64,000 nt of DNA from Marinoscillum luteum. Its GTDB lineage: Bacteria; Bacteroidota; Bacteroidia; Cytophagales; Cyclobacteriaceae. The notes under the pieces are model-generated. The model did no database searches. It had not been told where the DNA came from and saw nothing but the letters and a program-made list of their open reading frames with translations. Positions 9,994-20,066 of the stretch are shown here, one piece after another. Position 1 is the first letter of the stretch; every line of letters begins with the position of its first letter. The DNA is taken from the NCBI RefSeq assembly GCF_044005705.1, contig NZ_JBIPKE010000017.1, positions 503,203 to 567,202 of the forward strand, written 5' to 3'. Position numbers and translations under genes: made by a program.

Positions 9994-12900
9994 CTACCGA
10001 ATATATACTTTCAGGGTTTTATCAAAGTCCGGGGATAGCATTTTCATGATGTAAAGTCCGGAAGGAAAGCCCTGAATGTCTAGTTTTAAAATGTGATTTG
10101 CACTTACTTCTGAGACCACTTTCTCCATCATTACTTGTCCCTGCTGATTGTAGATCACCAGCATGATGTCATGAGCATAACTGGTATTGGAAACCAAATG
10201 AATGAAATCTGTTGCCGGGTTTGGGAAGATATTGAAATCCCATTGGTCGTTGGTTATACGCACCGAAATGATCGGACTCAGCGCAAAAGCTCCATCATAG
10301 TCCACCTGCCGCAGCTGGTAGTAGCTCACCCCGGGAGTGGGTGACTGATCCACAAGGGAATATTCCTGAAGGGTGGATGAATTTCCTGTGCCCTGTACTT
10401 TTGCAATAGGTGTAAAGCTTTGACCATCACTGGATTTAAGTACTTCGAAATAGTCGTTATCCCGCTCAGTGGCTGTTGCCCATTCCAAAATGGCATTTGA
10501 TCCTTGTTGTTGTCCTTTAAAACTGATGAGTTCAACGGGTAGGGGGACACTATTGCCCGAGATAGCCCACGGAGAAAATTCTGTCACACCAGGCACGGTC
10601 ACGGAAGTGGCACCTGAGGTTTGACCAGCTTTTGGAGCTTCCCAGTCGCCATTCCATCGCTGGGCCAACAGGTCAGAGATGGTTCCCACTTCCGCAGCTG
10701 AGGCATTGAAGGTGATGTCTGCGTTTGGGCTGGTTGCTCCTGTTAGATTGATCAGGTAGAAGCGATCTACTGTGTTTTCGCTGTTGTCAGTACCTCCGTC
10801 GGTATTCACATGATCTACTCCTGGAGGCAGGGGCAGGTTGCCGCTGCTGGTGGGATAGGTGGCCAGCGAAACTACTCCGGCATCTCCACTATTAAGGTCA
10901 AAGACAAATGGAATGTAATCACCAGATGCATTTCCGAAAGGAAAATTGTACGTTGCCACGTTGTTGCTGATTGTCCAGGCCATTACACTGCTGAATGAAG
11001 TGTTTTCGCTCAGAACATAGCCATTGGTGCGAGATACTGCGGTGGATAGTGTATTGGAGACAGATAGTGTATTTCCGTTAAGGTTCAATGGGCCATTGGT
11101 CAGAATGAGGTCTCCTGCTATTTCTGCATCCACCGTCATTTGTACATCATTTGCTGATTTGTCTATTTCCAACCCATCAAAAATGGTAGTGGCTGTACCT
11201 CCTAGTATGGATGCTCCCGAGCCTTCAAATTTCACAAGCTGGTCAATAAGGCTTACTAAAGTGCCGTTGTTGGTAAAATCGGCTGTAATGTTAACATCAG
11301 CTAGCACATCCATGGTGGTTCCCGTGGCGAAGATTAGGTTGTTGAAGTTATTGGCCCCTGATCCATTGATGGCATCCGTGCCGCCAGAGCTATCAAATGT
11401 GACTGTAGAGGTTTCTCCATTGAAAGTACCATTATTTGTCCATGAGCCGGATACTGCATGGCTGAGTGTTCCACCATTGAGTTGCGCACCCGACTTAATG
11501 AGCAAATCCTGGGCGATGGTCCAGTTGGTTAGTGGAGAAAGGCCCGCTGCATGACTATTGGAGACCGTTACCGACTCAAACATCGGATTACTGTCTGTAA
11601 GGGTGATGAGACCTGTACCACCAAACTCCACCTCCTTGGTGGTAGTGAAATTTGTCCCAAGGTTTATGTTCACCGGGCTGGACGGGTTAAAGGTGAGTTT
11701 TCCATCGCTTGACACGGTACCATTGTTAGTGAAATTTCCATAAAAAGTATGGTCTAATGGCCCCCCATCCCAGCTAGCTGCTGCTGCCACGTTCATCTCC
11801 ACCACAACAGTCCAGGGTTGTGAGGCCACAATTGGAGCGGTATTATTAATATTGACTGTAGCAAATTGCGGAGAGGAGGTAGAATTAAAAACCTGAGGGA
11901 ATGAACCATTAAAATTGATAATCCCTGTAGATGAAGAGGTTATAGCACTTAATAAGCGAAGGGTTTGTGTTTGTGTACCCGCAAAAGTGACAGTTCCGTC
12001 AGATATCACAATACCCGAATTGGTAAAATCACCATACGAAACAATTGGAATAACCCCAGCGTCAAAATCTCCGGTGGAGGAAACCTCCAGGTTACCATTA
12101 ATAGTGGCGCTGCCACTTGCCAGATCATAGCTGCCGTTTACCACTATGTCATCATAGGTAATGTCCCCATCAATGGTATTCCCGGTTCCATTGAGAATCA
12201 AGGTGCCTCCGGAAGCATTGAAGGTTCCATCCATTACAAAATCGCCACCCAGCGTGAGGGTAGTTGAGGGGGCGGTTAGCGTACTTCCACTGCTCACAGT
12301 CAGAGTGCCTGACACACTCGTGGGGCCTACCATTATTTTGGCGTTGCTGCCTCCGCCGGTGATGGTGAGGTTACCGTAGGATACTGGTGGAATAATGCGA
12401 CTGGAAGTTGTATAAAACTCTATAGTGCTCGTGGGGTCCGTGATCAGATTGGAAAAATTATTGATCTGGAGGCTGGTTCCTCCAAATCTGGCTGATGCTC
12501 CAGCTCCCAGAGATACGGTGCCGCCTTCTGTGCTTCGGCTTACATCGTAGGTAGATACCTCCACCGTACCATTTTGAATGCTTACGTCTCCATTGATGAT
12601 GAGGTCGTCAAGCAAGGTGAGTGTTCCACTCGCTTTATTTACACTCAAGTCATTGAAAGTAGTGGCGACCACAGACTGAGCTCCGGAGCCATTGAAATTT
12701 ACCGTGCCGGATCCAGGCACAAAAGAGCCGGAAAGCACCCAGTTTCCGCCCAGGTTGATGGTACTGGATGCCGGCACGTTGAGGATGGTGCCTACCCCGA
12801 TATCAATATTCCCTAAAACACTTAGAGTGCCTTCCAGGTCTAAATGGCTTGCGTCCGTTAGTGTGAGGTTATTGTTGACAGTTACAGCCGTACTTATGGT

Positions 12901-15900
12901 GGCAGTTCCGGACGGTTTATCAATGACAAGGTCATTGTAGGTCACTCCACCCATTTCCTGAAAGCCTGATCCACTGAAAGTGACTGTAGAAGTGCCTGGG
13001 GTGAATGTGCCACTTACGTAATTGAAATCTCCGTCTATGTTGATGTTCCCTGCATCCGTGAAGGTGATATTGGCCTCAGATTGAGTGAGGGAACCGCTAA
13101 TGTTAACTGTTCCGGTGCTGATGTTCAGATCTATTTCTCTATTGGCGATCCCATTGCTGAGGACGATATCACTCAGCGTGGTGAGTGTTTGCGCACCTAC
13201 ATTGATGGTGTGATTGGCATCTATGCTCCAGATGCCGTCTATATTCCCCTGCACAATGAGTGTACCTCCAGCGGCCATGGTGAGCGTACCAGGAGTGGTA
13301 GAATTGAAGTAAATTTTTTTGATGTTTTCTGACGTGCTGATGGTGGGTTGGTTGGTAAATATCAGGTCTCCAATATGAACGACATCCTGAATGCCTGGGA
13401 TGCCTGATGGTGTCCAGTTGTCTGCGGTAGACCAAGAGGTGTCTACTGATCCATCCCAGCTGTAAATGACCAATCCCTCAGAAATAGTCCATTTGTTGAG
13501 CAGGTCTGTGAGCCCCGACTTGGCTACCCAGTTGTCGGTATTGTCAAAAGTGGTATTCAGATTGGTAGCATCCACCCAAGTGGCTGTACCTCCATCATTC
13601 CAAAAAGTCATCGCTCCTTCCACATTGCCGTTCAGCTCGGCCTGTTCATAGTGCAGGCTCAAAGTAGCGTTGTATGTGGTACTGCCGGTTACGCTGATAT
13701 CATAGGTTCTATTGATGCTGGCTGCTGAAGCAAAGGTGCTGTTGGGGCCAATGGTGGAGGTCATGGTGATGGAGGTGATAGAACCCGTGATGGAGCTGAA
13801 GTTGATAAAACTATGAGGCCCTTCAAACGCATAATCAGTGGACGTGGCATAGGTAAGGTTACGCGTGATTGTTCCGGTGACCAGGCCAGCTCCTGTACGG
13901 TTGCCAGTCAGGGTGACCGAATTGGCTCCTGTGAGGATATCACCAGAGGTCATGGTAAGGTTCACGGCGTTGATACTATTATTTAAAGTAATTACGCTGT
14001 TGTTCGTTTTGTTGACAGTGAGATCGTTAAAGGTGGTTGCTCCGGTAAGCTGTGAGTCATTGCTTCCATTGAGCGTAATGGTGGAGGTGTTCGCCGTAAA
14101 AGTACCGTTGTTGGTCCAGTTTCCACCTATGGAATGTGTAAATGCCCCAGCTTCAAATGTGGTACTGCCACCAAGTGTAAAATCACCATTAATAGTAAGA
14201 GCGCTTGAAGGGGTTTTAGTGTTTCCACCTGAAAGGATCAGGTTGTGAAAGGTGGGGAAAACAGTGGATTGGGCTATAGAACCATTATACTCGATGGTGT
14301 TGGGTACGTTGGTGGCAGCGTCAAAGGTGCCGCCAGCATCCAGAGTGGTGGTACCTGCAATCCCCAGGACGGAGTTACTTCCCATCTCCAGACTCCCGGT
14401 AGTGGTGATGAGCAGGTCATAAATATTGGCAGTACCTGAGAAGGTGGATGTGCCATTGAAGGTGACCTGGCCAGCTGTGGCTGTAAATGAACCAGGAACA
14501 GTCAAATTAGATGAAATGAGCAGATCTCTTGCGGTGGATAGAGAGCCTGTTACTTCTACTCCGGCAAGCTGAATAGTAGAACTACCTGAAATGGTTTTTC
14601 CTGTGCCGGAAAATGTAATATTCCCAGCAGATGCGGAAAGAGGACCATTGACGGTGAGGTCTCCGGCCAGAGTAAGAGTACTCGTGGTAGATATGCTACC
14701 GGTGCTAATGATGAGGTTGTTGAGGGTGATATTGGATCCGGATATGGTTTTGGAAGTGCCGGTGGTGGTGATATTGCCTGTGCCACCAGCAGTATGTACA
14801 AAGCTCCCTCCATTGACAGTTGAAAAATTACCGCAAAGGGATAAAGAGGAGTTTTGATGAAGGACTGTTCCACTACCATTAATGACCAGGTTGCCAAAAT
14901 TATTGGTACCACTGCCGCTCATTGTTGCCGATGCTCCATTGAAATTTAATGTCCCGCCACATCCATTAAAGGTGCCATTATTGGTCCAGTTGCCGCTGAG
15001 GCTATGAGTAAATGTAGAGCCTTCAAAGGTGCTGGAGGCACTCAGGCTTACATTCCCCGCTATGGTCATAGTGTTTAATGCCGTGAAACCCAAAGTGCCT
15101 GCTGATGCAGAAGCGGTGAAGTTTCCGGCTATGTTAAGGGTAGTGCCCGGAAGAGTTTTGACTACTGAGCCACTAGAACTACTTAAGGTCAGGTTTCCGT
15201 AGGCTTCGCTTGTGACAGTCTGATTGGCTCCATAGTATTCTACGGTGCTGGTGGTTGCCAGCGTATGTGAGCCATAATTTGCAGGAAAAGTATTAGTACC
15301 ACCTATTTTCAGGGAGGCACCCCCGGCGATGACCAGACTACCCCCTGCGGAGTTTCTGTCAGCACTGAATGTGGAAACATCCAATGTACCTCCGTTGATA
15401 AGGAGATCGTTCTGAATAGTGGTATTTCCGGAAAGTGTTTTGGTCATGCCCCCGCTAATCTGCAAAATCCGGTAGCTGATGCTGTTGTCGATGGTCTGAT
15501 TGACTGATGAAGAAGCATAATCAATCAATGATGTGCTTTTGGAGGGGTCAGTACCTCCGCTGTGGGTATAGTTGGTTCCAAATGTACTGGCCATTACTTT
15601 TAGAGTACCACCTGCTCTTATGTTAATCGACCCGGTGCCACTTACTGTATAGTTTTCGGTTGGATTAAAGGTTCCACTCAAGTCAATGAATGAGGAATTG
15701 ATCATGTTTTGAGCCAGTGTGACCGAACTGCCGGCGTTGATGTACAGTTTTTCAAAATTGGTTACTGTAGTACCACCGATGGTCTGTGTGGTGCCGGCAA
15801 AATAGATTCTTCTGTTGGATCCGGTGGCGGTGTAGCTCCCGGAGTTGGTCCAATCGCCAACAATACTTAATCGGCCTCCATCGTCTTCGATGGTGCCATT

Positions 15901-16230
15901 GGCACCGATGATCAGATTCCCACTAATATCAAAACCGTCTTTAATGGTCAGTGTGCAGGTCTTCATCCCATTTCCAACAGTGAGGGACTTACAAGCTCCT
16001 GTACCTTTACCCTTGGCCACGGTTGGCTGATTGAGCCCAATGAAGTTCGCGTCTCCGATGATAACGTCGGTGGTTTCGTCAGGCACACCATTTGTCCAAT
16101 TGGTTGATGTCCTCCACTTGGTATCTGTGAGTCCCGTCCAGGAAGTTGACTGACTAAGCCCCAAAAATGGGATTAGGCACAGGGTCACCAGAGTGAAATA
16201 TTGAACCGGGTAATGAAATGAGAATCTCAT
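9994..16230 (-). CDS. Giant repetitive cell-surface protein with T9SS type A sorting domain
   Basis: A 2,078-residue secreted protein. After a signal peptide (LVTLCLIPFLGLSQ) comes a very long beta-rich region of degenerate repeats. Variants of G-N-W-T-N-N-G-T-F followed by a strand such as STVTFNGSG and a segment such as TTFNDLTVNK recur at least seven times, and Cys is rare. This suggests a stacked beta-solenoid or filamentous adhesin. From about 1,895 there is a beta-sandwich region (PVELISFKGQQQ...WATATERDNDYFEV), and the last 85 residues form a Por secretion-system type A domain (FNIFPNPATDF...GLYIMKM). It is likely exported by T9SS and attached to or shed from the surface. Adhesion or gliding support is inferred. 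It is monocistronic, with about 320 bp of non-coding DNA upstream. Confidence 0.9.
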   Translation of the reverse strand: MRFSFHYPVQYFTLVTLCLIPFLGLSQSTSWTGLTDTKWRTSTNWTNGVPDETTDVIIGDANFIGLNQPTVAKGKGTGACKSLTVGNGMKTCTLTIKDGFDISGNLIIGANGTIEDDGGRLSIVGDWTNSGSYTATGSNRRIYFAGTTQTIGGTTVTNFEKLYINAGSSVTLAQNMINSSFIDLSGTFNPTENYTVSGTGSINIRAGGTLKVMASTFGTNYTHSGGTDPSKSTSLIDYASSSVNQTIDNSISYRILQISGGMTKTLSGNTTIQNDLLINGGTLDVSTFSADRNSAGGSLVIAGGASLKIGGTNTFPANYGSHTLATTSTVEYYGANQTVTSEAYGNLTLSSSSGSVVKTLPGTTLNIAGNFTASASAGTLGFTALNTMTIAGNVSLSASSTFEGSTFTHSLSGNWTNNGTFNGCGGTLNFNGASATMSGSGTNNFGNLVINGSGTVLHQNSSLSLCGNFSTVNGGSFVHTAGGTGNITTTGTSKTISGSNITLNNLIISTGSISTTSTLTLAGDLTVNGPLSASAGNITFSGTGKTISGSSTIQLAGVEVTGSLSTARDLLISSNLTVPGSFTATAGQVTFNGTSTFSGTANIYDLLITTTGSLEMGSNSVLGIAGTTTLDAGGTFDAATNVPNTIEYNGSIAQSTVFPTFHNLILSGGNTKTPSSALTINGDFTLGGSTTFEAGAFTHSIGGNWTNNGTFTANTSTITLNGSNDSQLTGATTFNDLTVNKTNNSVITLNNSINAVNLTMTSGDILTGANSVTLTGNRTGAGLVTGTITRNLTYATSTDYAFEGPHSFINFSSITGSITSITMTSTIGPNSTFASAASINRTYDISVTGSTTYNATLSLHYEQAELNGNVEGAMTFWNDGGTATWVDATNLNTTFDNTDNWVAKSGLTDLLNKWTISEGLVIYSWDGSVDTSWSTADNWTPSGIPGIQDVVHIGDLIFTNQPTISTSENIKKIYFNSTTPGTLTMAAGGTLIVQGNIDGIWSIDANHTINVGAQTLTTLSDIVLSNGIANREIDLNISTGTVNISGSLTQSEANITFTDAGNINIDGDFNYVSGTFTPGTSTVTFSGSGFQEMGGVTYNDLVIDKPSGTATISTAVTVNNNLTLTDASHLDLEGTLSVLGNIDIGVGTILNVPASSTINLGGNWVLSGSFVPGSGTVNFNGSGAQSVVATTFNDLSVNKASGTLTLLDDLIINGDVSIQNGTVEVSTYDVSRSTEGGTVSLGAGASARFGGTSLQINNFSNLITDPTSTIEFYTTSSRIIPPVSYGNLTITGGGSNAKIMVGPTSVSGTLTVSSGSTLTAPSTTLTLGGDFVMDGTFNASGGTLILNGTGNTIDGDITYDDIVVNGSYDLASGSATINGNLEVSSTGDFDAGVIPIVSYGDFTNSGIVISDGTVTFAGTQTQTLRLLSAITSSSTGIINFNGSFPQVFNSTSSPQFATVNINNTAPIVASQPWTVVVEMNVAAAASWDGGPLDHTFYGNFTNNGTVSSDGKLTFNPSSPVNINLGTNFTTTKEVEFGGTGLITLTDSNPMFESVTVSNSHAAGLSPLTNWTIAQDLLIKSGAQLNGGTLSHAVSGSWTNNGTFNGETSTVTFDSSGGTDAINGSGANNFNNLIFATGTTMDVLADVNITADFTNNGTLVSLIDQLVKFEGSGASILGGTATTIFDGLEIDKSANDVQMTVDAEIAGDLILTNGPLNLNGNTLSVSNTLSTAVSRTNGYVLSENTSFSSVMAWTISNNVATYNFPFGNASGDYIPFVFDLNSGDAGVVSLATYPTSSGNLPLPPGVDHVNTDGGTDNSENTVDRFYLINLTGATSPNADITFNASAAEVGTISDLLAQRWNGDWEAPKAGQTSGATSVTVPGVTEFSPWAISGNSVPLPVELISFKGQQQGSNAILEWATATERDNDYFEVLKSSDGQSFTPIAKVQGTGNSSTLQEYSLVDQSPTPGVSYYQLRQVDYDGAFALSPIISVRITNDQWDFNIFPNPATDFIHLVSNTSYAHDIMLVIYNQQGQVMMEKVVSEVSANHILKLDIQGFPSGLYIMKMLSPDFDKTLKVYIR

Positions 16231-16553
16231 AATAGAGTCTGTTTAGCTTCTTTTTATCCCCAATGAGGCAGGTTTCAAATGCCTCAAGGTGGAGTTTAGG
16301 CATGACGACTCTATATGTTGACCAGAATAGAGAGGATCACTGCACAAGTTGTACGTTCATGATTTTAGCAGTTAGTTATTATAATAGCGTTAACTAATAT
16401 AAAAATAAAAAACTTCAAAGCCATTTTTCTGATGACCTTTCTTGAGCAGATGATCTAATGATTGAGACCTCAAAGCTAGCTAAAGGATAGATTGAATATT
16501 ACGGTATAAAACGCAGGAATGTGGTTTAGGTGATTTACCTATAATGGAGTGGG
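16231..16553. promoter_or_regulatory. Non-coding upstream region of the giant surface protein
   Basis: About 320 bp without a credible gene. It contains an A/T-rich core near 16375-16420 (GTTAACTAATAT and poly-A/T tracts) that could hold the promoter of the minus-strand surface-protein gene. I see no perfect TAnnTTTG box on either strand, so no exact promoter is claimed. Confidence 0.3.
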
Positions 16554-16787
16554 TTACTCGAGTACCAGGTGATTAACACTGACCTTGCAGTACTCGGTAT
16601 GATTCTGATCATTCAATCGCTCTACAATGACTACTTCATCGTCGGGGAGTAGGTACATGCTCTCATGATAAAATTTGATAAGATCCATGATCTGATAGTA
16701 GGTGGCCTGGGAGAGCCTGTACCTTGAATGGTCGAAGCGATCTGTAGCTTCGTAAGGATATGCTGGGGTGGTTTTTTCAGGGCTCAT
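16554..16787 (-). CDS. Small hypothetical protein (77 aa)
   Basis: A 77-residue soluble protein, acidic, with a Tyr/His-rich N-terminus (YPYEATDRFDHSRYRLS) and a C-terminal beta-like segment (DDEVVIVERLNDQNHTEYC). There is no signal peptide or membrane helix. It stands alone between the surface-protein gene and gnd on the same strand, and is separated from gnd by a strong hairpin terminator. I do not recognise the family. Coding is supported by a clean ATG frame and plausible composition only. Confidence 0.55.
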   Translation of the reverse strand: MSPEKTTPAYPYEATDRFDHSRYRLSQATYYQIMDLIKFYHESMYLLPDDEVVIVERLNDQNHTEYCKVSVNHLVLE

Positions 16788-16883
16788 ACCTAGGGTGTTT
16801 GGTGGGTATAAGATCCGAAAGGCAGAACTGATTTCCTATGAGGAGAATCAGATAGGCCTATGATAAAACTATAGAAGTCTGAA

Positions 16884-16920
16884 AATCCTTGCGCGACCGG
16901 TACCCGGTCGCGCAAGGATT
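16884..16920 (-). terminator. Intrinsic terminator of gnd
   Basis: Perfect 17-bp inverted repeat (AATCCTTGCGCGACCGG / CCGGTCGCGCAAGGATT) with a 3-nt loop, three bases after the gnd stop codon. On the minus strand it is followed by TTTTC. The GC-rich stem is one of the strongest hairpins in the window. The short T run makes efficiency less certain. Confidence 0.8.
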
Positions 16921-16923
16921 ACA

Positions 16924-18318
16924 TTACCATTCAGTATGGAAAATTCCTTCACGGTCTGTGCGTTCATAGGTATGCGAACCAAAATGGTCTCGCTGTGCCT
17001 GAATGAGGTTTAATGGCAGATTTCCTGAGCGGAAAGCATCAAAATAACTCACTGCGGATGCCAGCCCGGCCACCGGTATGCCACTGCCCACTGCAAATTG
17101 CACCACGATTCTGGCATCACCTTCAATCGTTTTGAGGGTTTTCACAAAATTGTCGTCCAGCATCAGATTTGCCAGGTTAGGGTTTTTATCAAATGCCTTT
17201 CTGATATCCTCCAGCAGGGTAGCTCTAATGATACAGCCACCTCTCCATATCTTGGCGATGGTCTCCAGATTGAGTCCGTAGTTGTACTCTTTAGAGGCCG
17301 CGGCCAGCTGAGACATCCCCTGAGCATAGGTCACGATGTAAGCAAATTGCAGCGCATGCTCCAGCGTTTGAGCATCTGGTTTGTCATTGCCAAGCGAGGG
17401 GGTATGATATACCGCATCCGCATCCACGCGCTGATCTTTCAGGGCTGAGATGGCTCGCATGGTTACAGCTGCATCCACCGTGGGGATAGGAATCCCCAGG
17501 TCCATGGCATTTTGAGAGGTCCATTTGCCAGTGCCTTTCTGTTTGGCTTTGTCCAGGATCATGTCCACCAGGTCTTTGCCGGTAAGGTCATCTTTCTTTT
17601 TGAAAATTTCAGCGGTGATCTCCACCAGAAATGACTGCAGCTCCCCACGATTCCATTCATCAAAAAGATGAGCAAGCTTTTCATTAGAGTAACCAATTCC
17701 TTTTTTGGCCACATCGTATATTTCCGAGATCAGCTGCATCAGGCCGTATTCTATGCCATTGTGAACCATTTTCACATAGTTGCCCGCTGATCCACGGCCC
17801 ATATACTCTACACAAGGTTCGTCGTTTACCTTGGCAGATGCCGCTTCAAAAATGGTGCGTACATGCTCGTAGGCTTCTTTATTGCCACCTGGCATGATAC
17901 TAGGGCCGCGGCGGGCTCCTTTGGCTCCACCGGATACTCCGGCGCCAAAAAAATGGATGCCTTTCTCTTCCAGATAGGTAATCCTTCGTTCTGTGTCTTC
18001 AAAGTATGAGTTTCCCCCGTCGATAATGATGTCTCCTTTTTCAAGATTGGGGAGCAACGTTTCGATGACAGAATCTACTGGCTTTCCGGCAGGTACCAGG
18101 AGCATGATTTTCCTTGGAGTCTTGAGTGCACCCAAAAACGTAACAGAATCAGTAGAACCATTGACATTCACGTGAGCTCCTTCTGCCTTTAGCGCATTCA
18201 CTTTTTCATCATCTGTGTCCAGACCCATGGAAGAAAATCCATGATCCGCCACATTCAGAATAAAATTTCTCCCCATTACGCCTAAACCTACTAGCCCAAA
18301 GTCATATTGATCTGCCAT
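16924..18318 (-). CDS. gnd: 6-phosphogluconate dehydrogenase, decarboxylating
   Basis: Oxidises 6-phosphogluconate to ribulose 5-phosphate and CO2 with NADP+, third step of the oxidative pentose phosphate pathway, in the cytoplasm. The 464 residues begin with the dinucleotide fold (FGLVGLGVMGRNFILNVADHG). They also carry the substrate-binding GAGVSGGAKGARRGPSIMPGG, the catalytic region KMVHNGIEYGLMQLISE and a C-terminus ending in HTERTDREGIFHTEW-like residues (YERTDREGIFHTEW), all standard for the family at normal length. The gene is divergent from zwf-pgl, 230 bp apart, so the three oxidative-branch enzymes sit together. A strong terminator follows directly. Confidence 0.97.
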   Translation of the reverse strand: MADQYDFGLVGLGVMGRNFILNVADHGFSSMGLDTDDEKVNALKAEGAHVNVNGSTDSVTFLGALKTPRKIMLLVPAGKPVDSVIETLLPNLEKGDIIIDGGNSYFEDTERRITYLEEKGIHFFGAGVSGGAKGARRGPSIMPGGNKEAYEHVRTIFEAASAKVNDEPCVEYMGRGSAGNYVKMVHNGIEYGLMQLISEIYDVAKKGIGYSNEKLAHLFDEWNRGELQSFLVEITAEIFKKKDDLTGKDLVDMILDKAKQKGTGKWTSQNAMDLGIPIPTVDAAVTMRAISALKDQRVDADAVYHTPSLGNDKPDAQTLEHALQFAYIVTYAQGMSQLAAASKEYNYGLNLETIAKIWRGGCIIRATLLEDIRKAFDKNPNLANLMLDDNFVKTLKTIEGDARIVVQFAVGSGIPVAGLASAVSYFDAFRSGNLPLNLIQAQRDHFGSHTYERTDREGIFHTEW

Positions 18319-18433
18319 TGTGTTATTATTTTTTATTTTCGTAAAATTTCAAAATCAAACCTATCTGCATGCGAAAATACGATTGATTTGGTGGTGTTTT
18401 TAAATTTTTTGGGTCAAAAACGTAAAAACTTTG

Positions 18434-18464
18434 ATCATTTTTAATTTTTCATGTCAAAAATGAT
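18434..18464. promoter_or_regulatory. Inverted repeat between divergent gnd and zwf
   Basis: A perfect 9-bp inverted repeat (ATCATTTTT / AAAAATGAT, 13-nt spacer) in the shared 230-bp upstream region of gnd and zwf. It could be an operator serving both directions or a chance A/T-rich palindrome. No known regulator motif is recognised. Confidence 0.35.
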
Positions 18465-18548
18465 AGAAGTTTGTGTTGAAGGTGCGTCTGATGAGCTTGT
18501 CATTTGACCACTTGAAATTAAATACTTCCCTATAGATATTCGAAAGAA

Positions 18549-20066
18549 ATGGTAAATAATGATAATCAGATTCTGGTAATTTTCGGCGCATCCGGCGACC
18601 TCACTGCCAGAAAGTTGATCCCGGCAATTTATAACCTCTATAAGAAGAAATATTTACCGGAAAAGTATGCTATTGTGGGGGTAGGCCGCTCGGCTTATGA
18701 CAATGATACTTTTCGAAAAAAGGCGGTTTTCGAAAACGAACATCTGAAGAAGAACGGAGATGACTCCCTGGATGAGTTTGCTCAGTTGGTACACTATCAC
18801 TCCATGGATACTTCTGACGCTGAGGATTATAAAAAACTGGCCGAGCGCCTCTATTCTATCGATGGATATCATGGGACCAATTGCAATGCCATTTTTTATC
18901 TTTCGGTGCCACCGAGCCTGTATTCCGTCATCCCAAAACACTTAGCCAGCGTAGGTCTCAACAAAGAAACCAATGGGTGGACGCGTGTGATCATCGAGAA
19001 GCCATTTGGTTATGATCTGGAGTCTGCCAGGGCCTTGAACAAAAGTTTGCTGGAGGACTATCATGAAAACCAGATCTACAGAATTGACCATTACCTGGGG
19101 AAGGAAACGGTACAAAACCTGCTGGTCACGCGTTTTTCGAACAGTATTTTTGAACCTCTGTGGAACAGAAACTACATCCACCGGGTGGAAATCACCTCAG
19201 CCGAGTCTGTAGGAGTGGAGAAGCGGGGTGGCTATTATGATGGATCCGGGGCTATGCGGGACATGGTGCAGAATCACCTTCTCCAGCTTATTGGTCTGGT
19301 AGCCATGGAGCCACCAGTAAAATCCGATGCACATAATATCCGAAACGAGAAACTCAAGGTCTTTCAGTCATTGCGCCCAATGACCAAAGACGATATTCGC
19401 AACGACGTGGTGCGTGGCCAGTACCTGGCCAGTACCATCAAGGGTGAAAGCGTGAAAGGCTACAGGGAAGAGGAGGGAGTGAACCCGGAATCGAGAACTG
19501 AGACCTTCGTCGCGCTCAAGTTTTTTATTGACAACTGGCGTTGGGCTGGTGTACCTTTTTACATTCGTTCGGGTAAAAAATTGCCCACCCGGGTTTCCGA
19601 AGTGGTGATCCACTTCAAACCCAACCATCATCACCTTTTCATGAACCAGACCGAGGTGAATGCCCAAAACATGCTGGTGATCAGGATACAGCCGGACGAG
19701 GGAATTCTGATCAAATTTGGGATGAAGGTCCCTGGGGCCGGTTTTAAGGTGAAAAACGTCAATATGGACTTTCAATACTCTGAGCTGACGGATGCCTATG
19801 TGCCGGATGCCTACGAACGTCTGCTGCTGGACTGTATGCAGGGAGATGCCACACTGTACGCAAGAGGCGACAGTGTCGAAGCTGCATGGGAGTTTATTGA
19901 CCCTATACTGAAAGCATGGAAAGAGGATCCTACCATACCTATTTACGGATATCCGGCAGGTACCTGGGGGCCTGAGAATGTAGATGACCTGATAGAAGGG
20001 AAAAATATGGCCTGGAGATACCCTTGTAAAAACCTGGCCGATGATGGAATATTTTGTGAGCTATGA
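18549..20066 (+). CDS. zwf: Glucose-6-phosphate 1-dehydrogenase
   Basis: Catalyses oxidation of glucose 6-phosphate to 6-phosphogluconolactone with NADP+, the entry step of the oxidative pentose phosphate pathway. The 505 residues show the N-terminal nucleotide-binding motif IFGASGDLTARKLIPAIY and the substrate/catalytic motif RIDHYLGKE (178-186). They also include the conserved EKPFG and a C-terminal region ending in PAGTWGPENVDDLI, at the usual family length. The stop codon overlaps the start of pgl by 4 bp (ATGA), so the two are translationally coupled. The gene is divergent from gnd. Confidence 0.97.
   Translation: MVNNDNQILVIFGASGDLTARKLIPAIYNLYKKKYLPEKYAIVGVGRSAYDNDTFRKKAVFENEHLKKNGDDSLDEFAQLVHYHSMDTSDAEDYKKLAERLYSIDGYHGTNCNAIFYLSVPPSLYSVIPKHLASVGLNKETNGWTRVIIEKPFGYDLESARALNKSLLEDYHENQIYRIDHYLGKETVQNLLVTRFSNSIFEPLWNRNYIHRVEITSAESVGVEKRGGYYDGSGAMRDMVQNHLLQLIGLVAMEPPVKSDAHNIRNEKLKVFQSLRPMTKDDIRNDVVRGQYLASTIKGESVKGYREEEGVNPESRTETFVALKFFIDNWRWAGVPFYIRSGKKLPTRVSEVVIHFKPNHHHLFMNQTEVNAQNMLVIRIQPDEGILIKFGMKVPGAGFKVKNVNMDFQYSELTDAYVPDAYERLLLDCMQGDATLYARGDSVEAAWEFIDPILKAWKEDPTIPIYGYPAGTWGPENVDDLIEGKNMAWRYPCKNLADDGIFCEL

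Noticed and set aside
11024..15000. Many plus-strand frames of 60-176 residues
   Set aside because: Antisense shadows of the repetitive T9SS protein; low-complexity Val/Pro/Ser content.
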